64,000 nucleotides of DNA, taken from Posidonia oceanica. Its lineage: Eukaryota > Streptophyta > Magnoliopsida > Alismatales > Posidoniaceae. Shown piece by piece: positions 10,100 through 23,459 of the stretch (position 1 is its first letter; every line of letters begins with the position of its first letter). The stretch spans positions 60,268,001-60,332,000 of the forward strand of contig JAZBRS010000074.1 of assembly GCA_037176725.1 (NCBI GenBank), read 5' to 3'. The translations under genes were made by a program, and so were the position numbers. Below the pieces are notes generated by a model, which was not told the origin of the DNA, ran no database searches, and worked only from the letters and a program-made list of their open reading frames with translations.

Positions 10100-10105
10100 G
10101 CTACA

Positions 10106-10110
10106 ATAAT
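10106..10110. repeat. Right target duplication of e1 (ATAAT)
   Basis: Pairs with ATAAC at 4407-4411 with one mismatch. The array resumes here in phase (ATAATGCTTGCAC). Confidence 0.7.
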
Positions 10111-13100
10111 GCTTGCACTTATCATTCCTGACAACTTCCTGGTCTTGATACGGCTTGCAACAACCATTCCTGGTGGTCGGGTCTTGATAAGGCATGCACT
10201 TAACTATCCTGACCACTTCCTGGTCTTGGTAGGGCTTGCACCTATCATTCTTGGCGGTCTGGTCATGATAAGGCTTGCACTAATCATTCCTGCCCACTTC
10301 CTGGTCTTGGTAAGGCTTGCACCTATCATTCATGGCGGTCCGGTATAGATAAGGCATGCACTTAACTTTGCTGACCTCTTCCTGCTCTTGATAGGGCTTG
10401 CACCTATCATTCCTAACGGTCCAGTCCTGATAAGGCTTGCAGTTATCATTTCCGACCTCTTCCTAGTCATGACAGGGCTTGCACCGATCTTTCCTGGCGG
10501 TTCGGTCTTGATAACGCATGCACTTATCATTCCTGACCTCTTCCTGGTCTTGATAGGGCTTGCACCTATCATTCCTGGCAGACTGGTAATGATTTGGCTT
10601 GCACTTATCATTCCAGACCTATTCCTGGTCTTGACAGGGCTTGCACCTAACATTCTAGCTGGTTCGGTCTTGACAAAGCTTGCACTTATCATTCCTAACC
10701 TCTTCCTGGTCTTGGAAGGGCTGACACCCATCATTGCTGGCGGTCCAGTCATGATAAGGCTTGCACTTACCGTTCCTAACCTCTTCCTTGTCTTGATAGG
10801 GCTCGCACCAATCATACCTGGTAGTCCGGTCTAGATAAGGCTTGCACTTATCATTCCAGACCTCTTCCTAGTCTTGGTAGGCTTGCACCAATCGTTCCAG
10901 GCGGCCCAATCTTGATATGGCTTGCACTTGTCATTCCAGACCTCTTCCGGGTCTTGGTAGGGCTGGCACCTCTCAGTCCTAGCGCTCCGGTCTTTATAAG
11001 GCTTGCACTAACATTCCTGACCTCTTCCTAGTCTTGATAGGGCATGCAACTATCATTCCTGCCAGTCCTGTCATGATTAGGCTTGCACTTATCATTCCAG
11101 ACCTATTCCTGGTCTTGACAGGGCTTGCACCTATCATTCCTGGCGGTCCGGTCTTCACATGGCTTGCACTTATCATTCCTGACCTCTTCCTGGTCTTGGT
11201 CGGGCTCACACCTATCATTGCTGGCGGTCTAGTCATGATACGGCTTGCACTTCACGTTCCAGACTTCTTCCTAGTCTTGATATGGCTTGCACCTATCATA
11301 CCTGGCGGTCTGGTCTTGATATGGCTTGCACATATCATTCCTGACCTCTTCCTGGTCTTGGTAGGGCTTGCACCAATCATTCCTAGCTGTCCTGTCATGA
11401 TAAGGCTTGCACTTATCATTCCTGACCTCTTCTTGGTCTTGGTAGGCCATGCACCAATCATTCCTGGCAGTCCAGTCTTGGTAAGGCTTGCACTTATCAT
11501 TCCCGCACTCTTCCTGGTCTTGGTAGGGCTTGCACAAATCATTCCTAGCTGTCCTGTCATGTTAAGGCTTGCACTTATCATTCCTGACCTCTTCCTGGTC
11601 TTGGTAGGCCATACACCAATCATTCCTGGCGGTCCAGTCTTGGTAAGGCTTGCACTTATCAATCCCGCACTCTTCTTGGTCTTGTTAGGGCTTGCACTTA
11701 TCATTCAGACCTCATCCTAGTCTTGGTAGGGCTTGCAGCTATCATTCCAGGCTGTCCGGTCGTGATAAGACTTGCACTTATCATTCCTGACCTCTCCCTA
11801 GTCTTGGTAGGGCTTGCATCTATCATTCCGAGCGGTCTGGTAGTGTTAAGGCTTGCATTTATCATTCCTGACCTCTTCCAGGTCTTGATAGGGCTTGCAC
11901 CAATCATTCCTGGAGGTCTGGTCTTGATAAGGCAAGCACTTATCATTCCTGACATCTTCTCGATCTTGAAAAGGCTTGCACTTATCAATCCAGGTCTCTT
12001 CCTGGTCTTGATAGGGCATGCACATATCAGTCCAGGCTGTCTGGTCTTGATAAGACTTGCACTTATCCATACTGAACTCTTCGTTGACTCTTCTTGGTCT
12101 AGATAGGGTTTGCACCAATCATTCCTGGCGGTCCGGTCATGCTAAGGCTTGCACTTATCATTCCTGACCTCTTCCTGGCCTCTTCCTGGTCTTGATTGGG
12201 CTTGCACCTATCGTTCTTGGTGGTCCGGTCTTGGTAAGGCTTGCACTTATCATTCCAGACCTCTTCCTAGTCTTGGTAGGGCTTACACCAATCATTCAAG
12301 CGGTTTGGTCATGATAAGCCATGCACATATCATTCCTGACGTTTTCCTGGTCATGATAGGGCTAGCACTTCTCATTCCTGGCGGTCCAGTCTTGATAAGG
12401 CTTGCACGTATCAATCTTGACCACTTCTTGGTCATGGTAGGGCTTGCACCTTTCAATCCTAGCGGTTCGGTCGTGATATGGCTTCCACTTATCATTCCTG
12501 GCCACTTCCGGGTCTTGGTAGGGCTTGCACCAATCATTCCAGGCAGGTCGGTCACAATAAGGCTTGCACGTGTCATACCGGACCTCTTCCTGGTCATGAT
12601 AGGGCTTGCACCTATCATTCCTGGCGGTCCGGTATTGATAAGGCTTGCACTTATCATTCCTGACCTCTTCCAGGTCTTGATATGTCTTGCACCTATCATT
12701 CCTGGCGGTCCGGTCTTGATAAGGCTTGCACTTAACATTCCTGACCACTTCCTGGTCTTGGTAGGGCTTGCACGTTTCATTCCTGGCGGTTCGGCATTGA
12801 TATGGCTTGCACTTATCATTCCTAACCTCTTCCAAGTCACGACAGGGCTTGCACCTATCATTAGAGGTGGTCCGGTCTTGATATGGCAAGCACTTATCAT
12901 TCCTGACCTCTTCCAGGTCTTGATAGGGCTTGCACCTATCATTCCTGGCAGTCTGGTCTTGATAAGGCTTGCACCTACAATTCCTGACCTATTCTTGGTG
13001 TTGATGGGGCTTGCACCTATCATTCCTGGCTGTCCGGTCCTAACAAGGCTTGCACTAATCATTCCTGACCTCTTCCAGGTCTTGGTAGGGCTCACACCTA

Positions 13101-15613
13101 TCATTGCTGGCGGTCCGGTCATGATAAGGCTTGCACTTATCATTCCTGACCTCTTCCTAGTCATGATAGGGCTTGCACCTATCATACCTAGCGGTCCGGT
13201 CTTGATAAGGCTTGCACTTGTCATTCCTGACCTCTTCTTGGTCTTGGTAGGGCTTGCACTTCTCATTCTAAGCCTCTTCCTGGTCTTAATAGGGCTTGCA
13301 CCTATCAGCCCAGCTAGTCCGGTCATGATAAGGCTTGCACTTTTCATTCCTGAACTCTTCCTGACATCTTCCTTGTTTCGATAGGGCTTGCACCTATCAT
13401 TCCTAGCGGTCCGGTAGTGATAAGCCTTGCACTTATGATTCCTAACCTCTTCCTGGTCTTGGTAGGGCTCGCACCTATCATTCCTGGCAGTCCGGTCATG
13501 ATGAGGCTCACACATATTAGTCCTGACCTAATCCTGGTATTGATAGGGCTTGCACCTATCATTCCTGGTGGTCCGGTCTTGATAAGGCTTGCACTTATCA
13601 TTCCGGACCTCTTCCTGGTCTTGATAATGCTAGCACCAATCATTCTTGGCGGTTCGGTCTTGATAAGGCTTGCACATAGCATTCCTAACATCTTCCTAGA
13701 ATTGATACGGCATGCAACGACCATTCTTGGTGGTCCGATCTTGATAAGGCTTGCACTTATCATTCCTGACAACTTCCTGGTCTTGGTAGGGCTTGCACCT
13801 ATCATTCGTGGCGGTCTGGTATTGATACGGCTTGCAATAATCATTCCAGCCCACTTCCTGGTCTTGGTAAGGCTTGCACCTATCATTCATGGCGGTCCGG
13901 TCTTGATAAGGCTTGCACATAACTTTGCTGACCTCTTCCTGGTCTTGATAGGGCTTGCACTGTCATTCCTGGCGGTCCTGTCCTGATAAGGCATGCACTT
14001 TTCATTTCTGACCTCTTCCAAGTCATGACAAGGCTTGCACCTATCGTTCTTGGTGGTCCGGTCCTGGTAACGCATGCACTTATCATTTCTCACCTCTTCC
14101 TGGTCTTGATAGGGCTTGCACCTATCATTCCTGGCAGTCTGGTCTTGATTAGGCTTGCCCTTACCATAATAGACCTATTGCTAGTCTTGACAGGGCTTGC
14201 ACCTATCATTCCAGGTGGTCCGGTCTTGATAAGGCTTGCACTTATCATTCTTGACCTCTTCCTAGTCTTGGAAGGGCTGACACTTATCAATGCTGGCAGT
14301 CCGGTCATGATAAGGCTTTCACTTATCGTTCCTGACCTCTTCCTAGTCTTGATAGGGCTTGCACCTAACATACCTGGCGGTCCGGTCATGATAAGGCATG
14401 CACTTATCATTCCAGACCTCTTCCTGGTCTTGGTAGGGCTTGCACCAATCATTCCTGGCTGTCCAGTCATGATAGGGCTTGCACTAATCATTCCTGACCT
14501 CTTCTTGGTCTTGGTAGGGCCAGCACGAATCATTCCTGGCGGTCCAGGCTTGGTAAGGCTTGTACTTATCATTCCTGAGCACTTCTTGGTCTTGTTAGGG
14601 CTTACACCTATCATTCCTGGTGATCCGATCTTGATAAGGCTTGCACTTATCATTCAGACCTCTTCCTGGTCTTGGTAGGGCATGCACCTATCGTTCCTGG
14701 CGGTCCGGTCGTGATAAGGCTTGCACTTATCATTCTTGGCCTCTTTCGGGTCTTGATAGGGCTTGCCCCAATCATTCCTGGTGGGCCGTTCTTGATAAGG
14801 CTTGCAGTTATCATACCTAACCTCTTCCTGGTCTTGATAGGGCTTGCTCCTATCATTCCTGGCGGTCCAGTAATGATACGGCTTGCAATTATCATTCCTG
14901 ACCTCTTCCTGGTCCTGGTAGGGCTTGCACCTATCATTCCTAGCGGTCCGGTCTTGATTAGGCTTGCACTTAACATTCTTGACCACTTCCTGGTTTTGAT
15001 AGGGCATGCACGTATCATTCCTGGCGGTCCGGCCCAGATAACGCTTGGACTTATCATTCCAGACCTCCTCCATGTCATAACAGGGCTTGCACCTATCATT
15101 CCTGGTGGTCCGGTCTTGATAAGGCATGCACTAATCATTCCTGACCTCTTCTTGGTCTAGATGGGGTAGCACCTATCATTCCTGGCGGTCTGGTCATGAT
15201 AAGGTTGGCACTTATCATTCCTGACCTATTCCAAGTCTTGACGGGGCTTGCACCTATCATTCCTGGCTGTCCGGTCTTGACAAGGCTTGCACATATCATG
15301 CCTGACCTCTTCCAGGTCTTGGTAGGGCTCACACCTATCATTGCTGGCGGTCCGGTCATGATAAAGCTTGCACTTATCATTCTTGACCTCTTCCATGTCA
15401 TGATAGGGCTTGTACCTATCATACCTAGCGGTTCAGTCTTGATAAGGACTGCACTTGTCATTCCTGACCACTTCCTGGTCTTGGTAGGGCATGCACCATT
15501 CATTCCTGGCAGTCCAGTCATTATAAGACTTGTACTTATCATTCCTCACCACTTCTTCGTCTTGGTCGGGCATGCACCAATCATTCATGGAGGTCAAGTC
15601 TTGGTTGGGCTTG

Positions 15614-17660
15614 CACTTATCATTCCTGAACTTTTCTTGGTCTTGTTGGGGCTTGCACCTATTATTCCTGGCGATCCGATCTTGATAAGGCTTGCACTTC
15701 TCATTTAGACCTCTTCCTGGTCTTGGTAGGGCTTGCACCTATCATTCCTAGCGGTCTGGTCGTGATAAGGCATGCACTTATCATTCCTGACCGCTCCTCG
15801 GTCTTGGTAGGGCTTGCATCTATCAATCCAAGCGGTCAGGTAGTGATAAGGCTTGCATTTGTCAGTCCTGACCTCTTCCAGGTCTTGATCAGGCTTGCAC
15901 CTATCATTCCTGGAGGTCTGGTCTTGATGAGGCTCGCATTTATCATTCCTGACATCTTCTCGGTCTTGAAAAGGCTTGCACTTATCATTCCAGGCCTCTT
16001 CCAGGTGTTGATAGGGCTTGCACCTATCTGTCTAGGCTGTCCGGTCTTGATAAGGCTTGCACTTATCAATACTGAACTCTTCCTAGCCTTTTCCGAGTCT
16101 AGATAGGGGTTGCACCTATCATTCCTGGCAGTCCAGTCTTGATAAGGCTTGCACTTATCATTCCTGACCTCTTCCAGGCCTCTTCTGAGTCTAGATTGTG
16201 CTTGCAATTATCGTTCCTAGTGGTCCGGTCATGATAAGGCTAGCACTTATCATTCCTGACCTCTTTATGGCCTCTTCCTGGTCTTGATTCGGCTTGCACC
16301 TATCATTCCTGGTGGTCCGGCCTTGATGAGGCTTGCACTTATCATTCCTGACCTCTTCCTGGTCTTGGTAGGGCTTACACCTATCATTCAAGTGGTTCGG
16401 TCTTGATAAGCCATGCACATATCATTCCTAACGACTTCCTGGTCATGATAGGGCTAGCGCTTCTCAGTCCTGGCCGTCCGGTCTTGATACGGCTTGCACT
16501 TATCAATCTTGACCTCTTCCTCGTCATGGTAGGGCTTGCACCTTTCATTCCTAGCCGTCCGGTCATGATACGGCTTGCACTTATCATTCCTGGCCTCTTC
16601 CGGGTCTTGATAGGGCTTGCACCAATATTTCCAGGCGGTCCGGTCATGTTAAGGCTTGCACTTATCATTCCTGAACTCTTCTTGGTCTTGTTGGGGCGTG
16701 CACCTATTATTCCTGGCGATCCGATCTTGATAAGGCTTGCACTTCTCATTTAGACCTCTTCCTGGTCTTGGTAGGGCTTGCACCTATCATTCCTAGCGGT
16801 CTGGTCGTGATAAGGCATGCACTTATCATTCCTGACCGCTCCTTGGTCTTGGTAGGGCTTGCATCTAACAATCCGAGTGGTCAGGTAGAGATAAGGCTTG
16901 CATTTGTCAGTCCTGACCTCTTCCAGGTCTTGATAGGGCTTGCACCTATCATTCCTGGAGGTCTGGTCTTGATGAGGCTCGCATTTATCATTCCTGACAT
17001 CTTCCCGGTCTTGAAAAGGCTTGCACTTATCATTCCAGGCCTCTTCCAAGTGTTGATAGGGCTAGCACCTATCTGTCTAGGCTGTCTGGTCTTGATAAGG
17101 CTTGCACTTATCAATACTGAACTCTTCCTAGCCTCTTCTGAGTCTAGATAGGGGTTGCACCTATCATTCCTGGCAGTCCAGTCTTGATAAGGCTTGCACT
17201 TATCATTCCTGACCTCTTCCAGGCCTCTTCTGAGTCTAGATTGTGCTTGCAATTATCGTTCCTAGTGGTCCGGTCATGATAAGGCTAGCACTTATCATTC
17301 CTGACCTCTTCCTGGCCTCTTCCTGGTCTTGATTCGGCTTGCACCTATCATTCTTGGTGGTCCGGCCTTGATGAGGCTTGCACTTATCATTCCTGACCTC
17401 TTCCTGGTCTTGGTAGGGCTTACACCTATCATTCAAGCGGTTCGGTCTTGATAAGCCATGCACATATCATTCCTAACGACTTCCTGGTCATGATAGGGCT
17501 AGCGCTTCTCAGTCCTGGCCGTCCGGTCTTGATACGGCTTGCACTTATCAATCTTGACCTCTTCCTCGTCATGGTAGGGCTTGCACCTTTCATTCCTAGC
17601 CGTCCGGTCATGATACGGCTTGCACTTATCATTCCTGGCCTCTTCCGGGTCTTGATAGGG
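15614..17660. repeat. Tandem segmental duplication, period 1,045 bp
   Basis: Copy 1 is about 15,614-16,658 and copy 2 about 16,659-17,660. Many private variants are shared at exactly +1,045, for example CTCATTTAGACC at 15,701/16,746 and ATTGTGCTTGCAATTATCG near 16,195/17,240. Similarity decays near 17,660, where copy 2 continues as ordinary satellite. The edges are estimated by eye. Confidence 0.8.
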
Positions 17661-20600
17661 CATGCCCCAATCATTCCAGGCAGGCCGGTCTTGATAAGGC
17701 TTGCACTTATCGTACCTGACGTCTTCCAGGTCATGATAGGGCTTGCACCTATCGTTCCTGGCGGTCCGGTATTGATAAGGCTTGCACTTATCTTTCCTGA
17801 CCTATTCCTGGTTTTGATAGGGCTTGCACCTATCAATCCTGGTAGTCTGGTAATGATAAGGCTTGCACTTAACATTCCTGACCTCTTCCTGGTCTTGATA
17901 GGGCTTGCACGTATCATTCCTGGCGTTCCAGCCTTGATAAGGCTTGCACGTATCATTCCTGACCGCTTCCAAGTCATGACAGGGCTTGCACCTATCATTC
18001 CTGGTGGTCCGGTCTTGATAAGGCATGCACTTATCATTCCTGACCTCTTCCTGGTCTTGATAGGGCTTGCACCTATCATTCCTGGCGGTCTGAATACGAT
18101 AAGGCTTGCACTTATCATTCCTGACCTATTCCTGGTCTTGATGGGGCTTGCACCTTTCATTCCTTGCTGTCCGGTCTTGACAAGGCTTGCACTTCTCATT
18201 CCAGACCTCTTCCACGTCTTGGTAGGGCTCACTCCTATCATTGCCGGTGGTCTGGTCATGATAAGGCTTGCACTTATCATTCCTGACCTCTTCCTAGTCA
18301 TGATAGGGCTTGCACCTATCATACCTAGCGGTCCAGTGTTGTAAAGGATTGCACTTTTCATTCCTGGCCTATTCTTGGTCTTGGTAGGGCTTGCTCCATT
18401 CATTCCAGGCGGTGCAGTCAGGATATGGCTTGTACTTATCTTTCCTGACCTCTTCTTGGTCTTGGTAGGGCATGCCCCAATCATTCCTGGTGGTCCAGTC
18501 TTGGTTGGGCTAGCACTTATCATTCCTAAACTCTTCTTGGTCTTGATAGGGCTTGCACCTATCATTCCTGGCGATCCGATCATGATAAGGCTTGCACTTA
18601 TCATTCAGACCTCTTCCTGGTCTTGGTAGGGCTTGCACCTATCAATCCTGGTGATTCGGTCCTGATAAGGCTTGCACTTATCATTCCTGACCTCTCCCTG
18701 GTCTCTTCCTAGTCATGTTAGGGCTTGCACCAATCATACCTTGCGGACCGGTCTTGATAAGGCTTACGCTTATCATTCCTGACCTCTTCCTAGTGTTGGT
18801 AGGGCTTGCACCATTCATTCCTGGCCGTCCAGTCATGATAAGGCTTGCACTTATCATTCCTGACCACATCTTGATCTTGGTAGGGCATGCACCAGTCATT
18901 CCTGGCGATCCAGTCTTGGTAGGCCATTCACTTATTAATCCTGAACTCTTCTTGGTCTTGATAGGGCTTGCACCTATCATTCCTGGCCTCTTCCTGGTCT
19001 TGGTAGGGCTTGCACCATTCATTCCTGGCGGTCTAGTCATGATATGGCTTGTACTTATCATTCCTGACCTCTTCCTGGTCTTGGTAGGGCGTGCACCAAT
19101 CATTCCAGGCGGTCCAGTCATGGTTGGGCTTGCACTTATCATTCCAGAACTCTTCTTGGTCTTGATAGGGCTAGCACCTATCATTCCTGGCGATCCGATC
19201 TTGATAAGGCATGCACTTATCATTCAGACCTCTTCCTGGTCTTGGTAGGGCATGCACCTATCATTCCTGGCGATCCGGTCGTGATAAGGCTTGCACTAAT
19301 CATTCCTGACCTCTCCCTGGTCATGGTAGGGCTTGCATCTATCATTCCGGGCAGTACGGTAGTGATAAGGCTTGCACTTGTAATTCCTGACCTCTTCCAA
19401 GTCTTCATAGGGCTTGTACCAATCGTTCCTGGCAGTCTGGTCTTGATGAGGCTCGCACTTATCATTCCTGATCTCTTCCCGGTCATGAAAAGGCTTGCAC
19501 TTATCGTTCCAGTCCTCTTCCTGGTCTTAATAGGGCTTGCACCTATCAGTCCAGCCGGTCCAGTCATGATAAGGCTTGCACTTATCATTCCTGAACTCTT
19601 CCTAGCCTCTTCCTGGTCAAGATAGGGGTTGCACCTATTTGTCCTAGAGGTCCGGTCTTGATAAGGCTTGCACCTATCATTACTGACCTCTTCCTGGTTT
19701 TGATAGGGCTTGCACCTTTCATTCCTGGCGGTCCGGTCGTGATAAGCCCAGCACTTATCATTCCTAACCTCTTCCTAGTCTTGGTAGGGCATGTAGCTAT
19801 CATTCCTGGCGGTCCGGTCGTGATAAGGCTCGCACTTACTAGTCCTGACCTCATCCTGGTCTTGGTAGGGCTTGCACCTATGATTCCTGGCGGTCCAGTC
19901 TTGATAAGTCTTGCACTTATCATTTCGGACCTCTTCCTGGTCATGGTAGGGCTAGCACCAATTATTCTTGGCGGTCTGGTCTTGATAAGGCTTGCACTAA
20001 TCATTCCTGACATCTTCCTGGTCTTGATACGTCTTGCAACAACCATTCCTGGTGGTCTGGTCCTGATAAGGCATGCACTTATCATTCCTGACATCTTCCT
20101 GGTCTTGGTAGGGCTTGCACCTCTCAGTCCTGGCGCTTCCTAGTCTTGATAAGGCTTGCACTTATCATTCCTGACCACTTCCTAGTCTTGATAGGGCATG
20201 CAACTATCATTCCTGCCAGTCCTGTCTTGATTGGGCTTGCACTTATCATTCCAGACCTATTCCTAGTCTTGACAGGGCTTGCACCTATCATTCCTAGCAG
20301 TCTGGTCTTGACAAGGCTTGCAGTTATCATTCCTGACCACTTGCTGGTCTTGGGAGGGCCCACCCCTATCATTGCTGGCGGTCCGGTCATGATACAGCTT
20401 GCACTTATCATTCCTGACCTATTCCTTGTCTTGATAGGGCTTGCGCCTGTCATACCTGGCGGTCCGGTCTTGATATGGCTTGCACATATCATTCCAGACC
20501 TCTTCCTGGTCTTGGTAGGGCTTGCACCATTCATTCCTGGCTGTCAACTCATGATATGGCTTGCACTTATCATTCCTGACCTCTTCCTGGTCTTGGTAGG

Positions 20601-23459
20601 CCATGCACCAATCATTCCTGGCGGTCCAATCTTGGTAAGGCTTGCACTTATCATTCCACAACTCTTCTTCGTCTTGTTTGGGCTGGCACCTATCTTTCCA
20701 GGCGATCCGGTCTTGATAAGACTTGCACTTATCATTCAAACCTCATCCTGGTCTTGGTAGGGCTTGCACCTGTCATTCCCGGCGGTCCGGTCGTGATAAG
20801 GCTTCCACATGTCATTCCTGGCGGTTCGGTCGTGATAAGGCTTGCATCTATCATTCCGGGCAGTCTGGTAGTGATAAGGCTTGCACTTATCATTCTTGAC
20901 CTCTTCCTGGTCTTGATAGGGTTTGCACCTATCATTCCTGGAGGTCTGGTCTTGATAAGTCTCGCACTTATCATTCCTGACTTCTTCCCGGTATTGAAAA
21001 GGCTTGCACATATCATTCCAGGCCTTCTCCTGATCTTGATAGGGCTTGAACCAATCAGTCAAGGCTGTCCGGCCTTGATAAGGCTTGCTCTTATCATTCC
21101 GGACCTCTTCCTGGCCTCTTCCTGGTCTTGATTGGGCTTGCACCTATCATTCTTGGTGGTCAGGCCTTGATAAGGCTTGCACTTATCAATCGTGACCTCT
21201 TCCTGGTCTTGGTTGAGCTTACACCTATCATTCAAGCGGTTCGGTCTTGATAAGCCATGCACATATCATTCCTGATGTCTTGCTGGTCATGATAGGGCTA
21301 GCACTTCTCATTCCTGGCGGTCCGGTCTTGATTCGTCTTGCACTTATCAATCTTGACCTCTTCCTGGTCAAGGTATGGCTTGCACCTATCATTCCTAGCG
21401 GTCTGGTCCTGATATGGCTTGCACTTATCATTCCTGGCCTCTTCCGGGTCATGATAGGGCCTGCACCAATCATTCTAGGCGGTCCGATCTTTATAAGGCT
21501 TGCACTTATCATACCAGACCTCTTCCAGGTCTTGATAGGGCTTGCACCTATCATTCCTAGCGGTCCGGTCTTGATATGGCTTGCACTTATCATCCCTGTT
21601 CTCTTCCTGGTCTTGATAGGGCTTGCACCTATCATTCCTAGTGGTCCGGTCTTGATAAGGCTTGCACTTAACATTCCTGACCTCTTCCTGGTCTTGATAG
21701 GGCTTGCACGTATCATTCTAGACGGTCCGGCCCTGATAAGGCATGCACTTATCATTCCTGACCTCTTCCAAGTCATGACAGGGCTTGAGCCTATCATTCC
21801 TGGTGGTCTGGTCATGATAAGGCATGCACTTATCATTCCTGACCACTTCCTGGTCTTGATAGGGGTGGCACCTATCATTCCTGGCGGTCTGGTCTTGATA
21901 AGGCTTGCACTTATCATTCCCGACCTCTTCCTGGACTTGACGGGGCTTGCACCTATCATTCCTGGCTGTCCGGTCTTGACACGGCTTGCACTTATCAATC
22001 CTGATCTCTTCCAGGTCTTGGTAGGGCTCACACCTATCATTGCTGGCGGTCCGGTCATGATTAGGCTTGCACTTATCATTCCTGACCTCCTCCTAGTCAT
22101 GATAGGGCTTGCACCTATCATACCTAGCGGTCCGGTCTTGATAAGGCTTGCACTTATCATTCAGACCTCTTCCTAGTCTTGGTAGCGCAGGCACCTATCA
22201 TTCCTGGCAGTCCGGTCGTGATAAGGCATGCACGTATCATTCCTGACCTCTCCCTGGTCATGGTATGGCTTGCATCTTTCATTCCGGGCGGTACGGTAGT
22301 GATAAGGCTTGCACTTATAATTCTTGACCTCTTCCAGGTCTTCATAGGGCTTGCACCAATCGTTCCTGGCGGTCTGGTCTTGATAAGGCTCGCACTTATC
22401 AATCCTGATCTCTTCCCGGTCTTGAGAAGGCTTGCACTTATCGTTTCAGGCCTCTTCCTGGTCTTAATTGGGCTTGCACCTATCAGTCCACGCGGTCCGC
22501 TCATGATAAGGCTTGCACTTATCATTTCTGTACTCCTCCTAGCCTCTTCCTGATCTAAATAGGGGTTGCACCTATCATTCCTGGAGGTCCTGTCTTGATA
22601 AGGCTTGCACCTATCATTACTGACCTCTTCCTGGTTTTGATAGGGCGTGCACCTATCATTCCAGGCGGTCCGGTCGTGATAAGCCTAGCACTTATCATTC
22701 CTGACAACTTCCTGGTCTTGATACGGCTAGCAACAACCATTCCTGGTGGTCCGGTCTTGATAAGGCATGGACTTAACTATCCTGACCACTTCCTGGTCTT
22801 GGTAGGGCTTGCACCAATCATTCTTGGCGGTCTGGTGATGATAAGGCTTGCACTAATCATTCCTGCCCACTTCCTGGTCTTGGTAAGGCTTGCACCTATC
22901 ATTCATGGCGGTTCGGTATAGATAGGGCATGCACTTAACTTTGCTGACCACTTCCTAGTCTTGATAGGGCTTGCACCTATCATTCCTGGTGGTCTGGTCC
23001 TGATAAGGCTTGCACTTATCATTTCTGACCTCTTCCTATTCATGACAGGGCTTGCACCTATCTTTCCTGGCGGTTCGGTCTTTATAACGCATGCACTTAT
23101 TATTCCTGACCTCTTCCTGGTCTTGATAGGGCTTGCACCTATCATTCCTGGCGGTCCGGTCATGATTAGGCTTGCAATTATCATTCCAGACCTATTCTGG
23201 TCATGACAGGGCTTGCACCTAACATTCTAGGTGGTCTGGTCTTGACAAGGCTTGCACTTATCATTCCTAACCTCTTCCTGGTCTTGGAAGGGCTGACACC
23301 CATCATTGCTGGCGGTTCGGTCATGATAAGGCTTGCACTTACCGTTCCTAACCTCTTCCTTGTCTTGATAGGGCTTGCACCAATCATACCTGGCGGTCCG
23401 GTCTTGATAAGGCTTGCACATATCATTCCTGACCTCTTCCAGGTCTTTGTTGACTTGCA

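Larger units (their letters stand above)
4412..10105 (+). mobile_element. LTR e1, complete solo LTR of Tat/Ogre type (5,694 bp)
   Basis: Starts TGTTGACACCCC and ends ATCGCTACA, giving TG...CA ends flanked by ATAAC/ATAAT. It has no long terminal repeats of its own and no frame resembling gag, protease, reverse transcriptase or integrase, so it is a solo LTR rather than a whole element. LTRs of 5-6 kb are typical of the Ogre branch of Ty3/gypsy, and the U5 motif at 9771-9802 and primer-site-like TGGCGACTCTG at 9982 fit that lineage. Sense is taken as plus because the TATA-like box, donor-like sites and U5 motif then follow in that order. The uninterrupted relative of its insertion point is near 19,980. 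The alternative, a short non-autonomous element, is less likely given the size and missing terminal repeats. Confidence 0.85.

Noticed and set aside
1..10105. e0 and e1 as inverted ends of one large element enclosing A1
   Set aside because: They are facing LTR starts (both TGTTGACACC sides adjoin A1), and e1 has its own flanking duplication on both sides. A1 is ordinary satellite continuing into A2.
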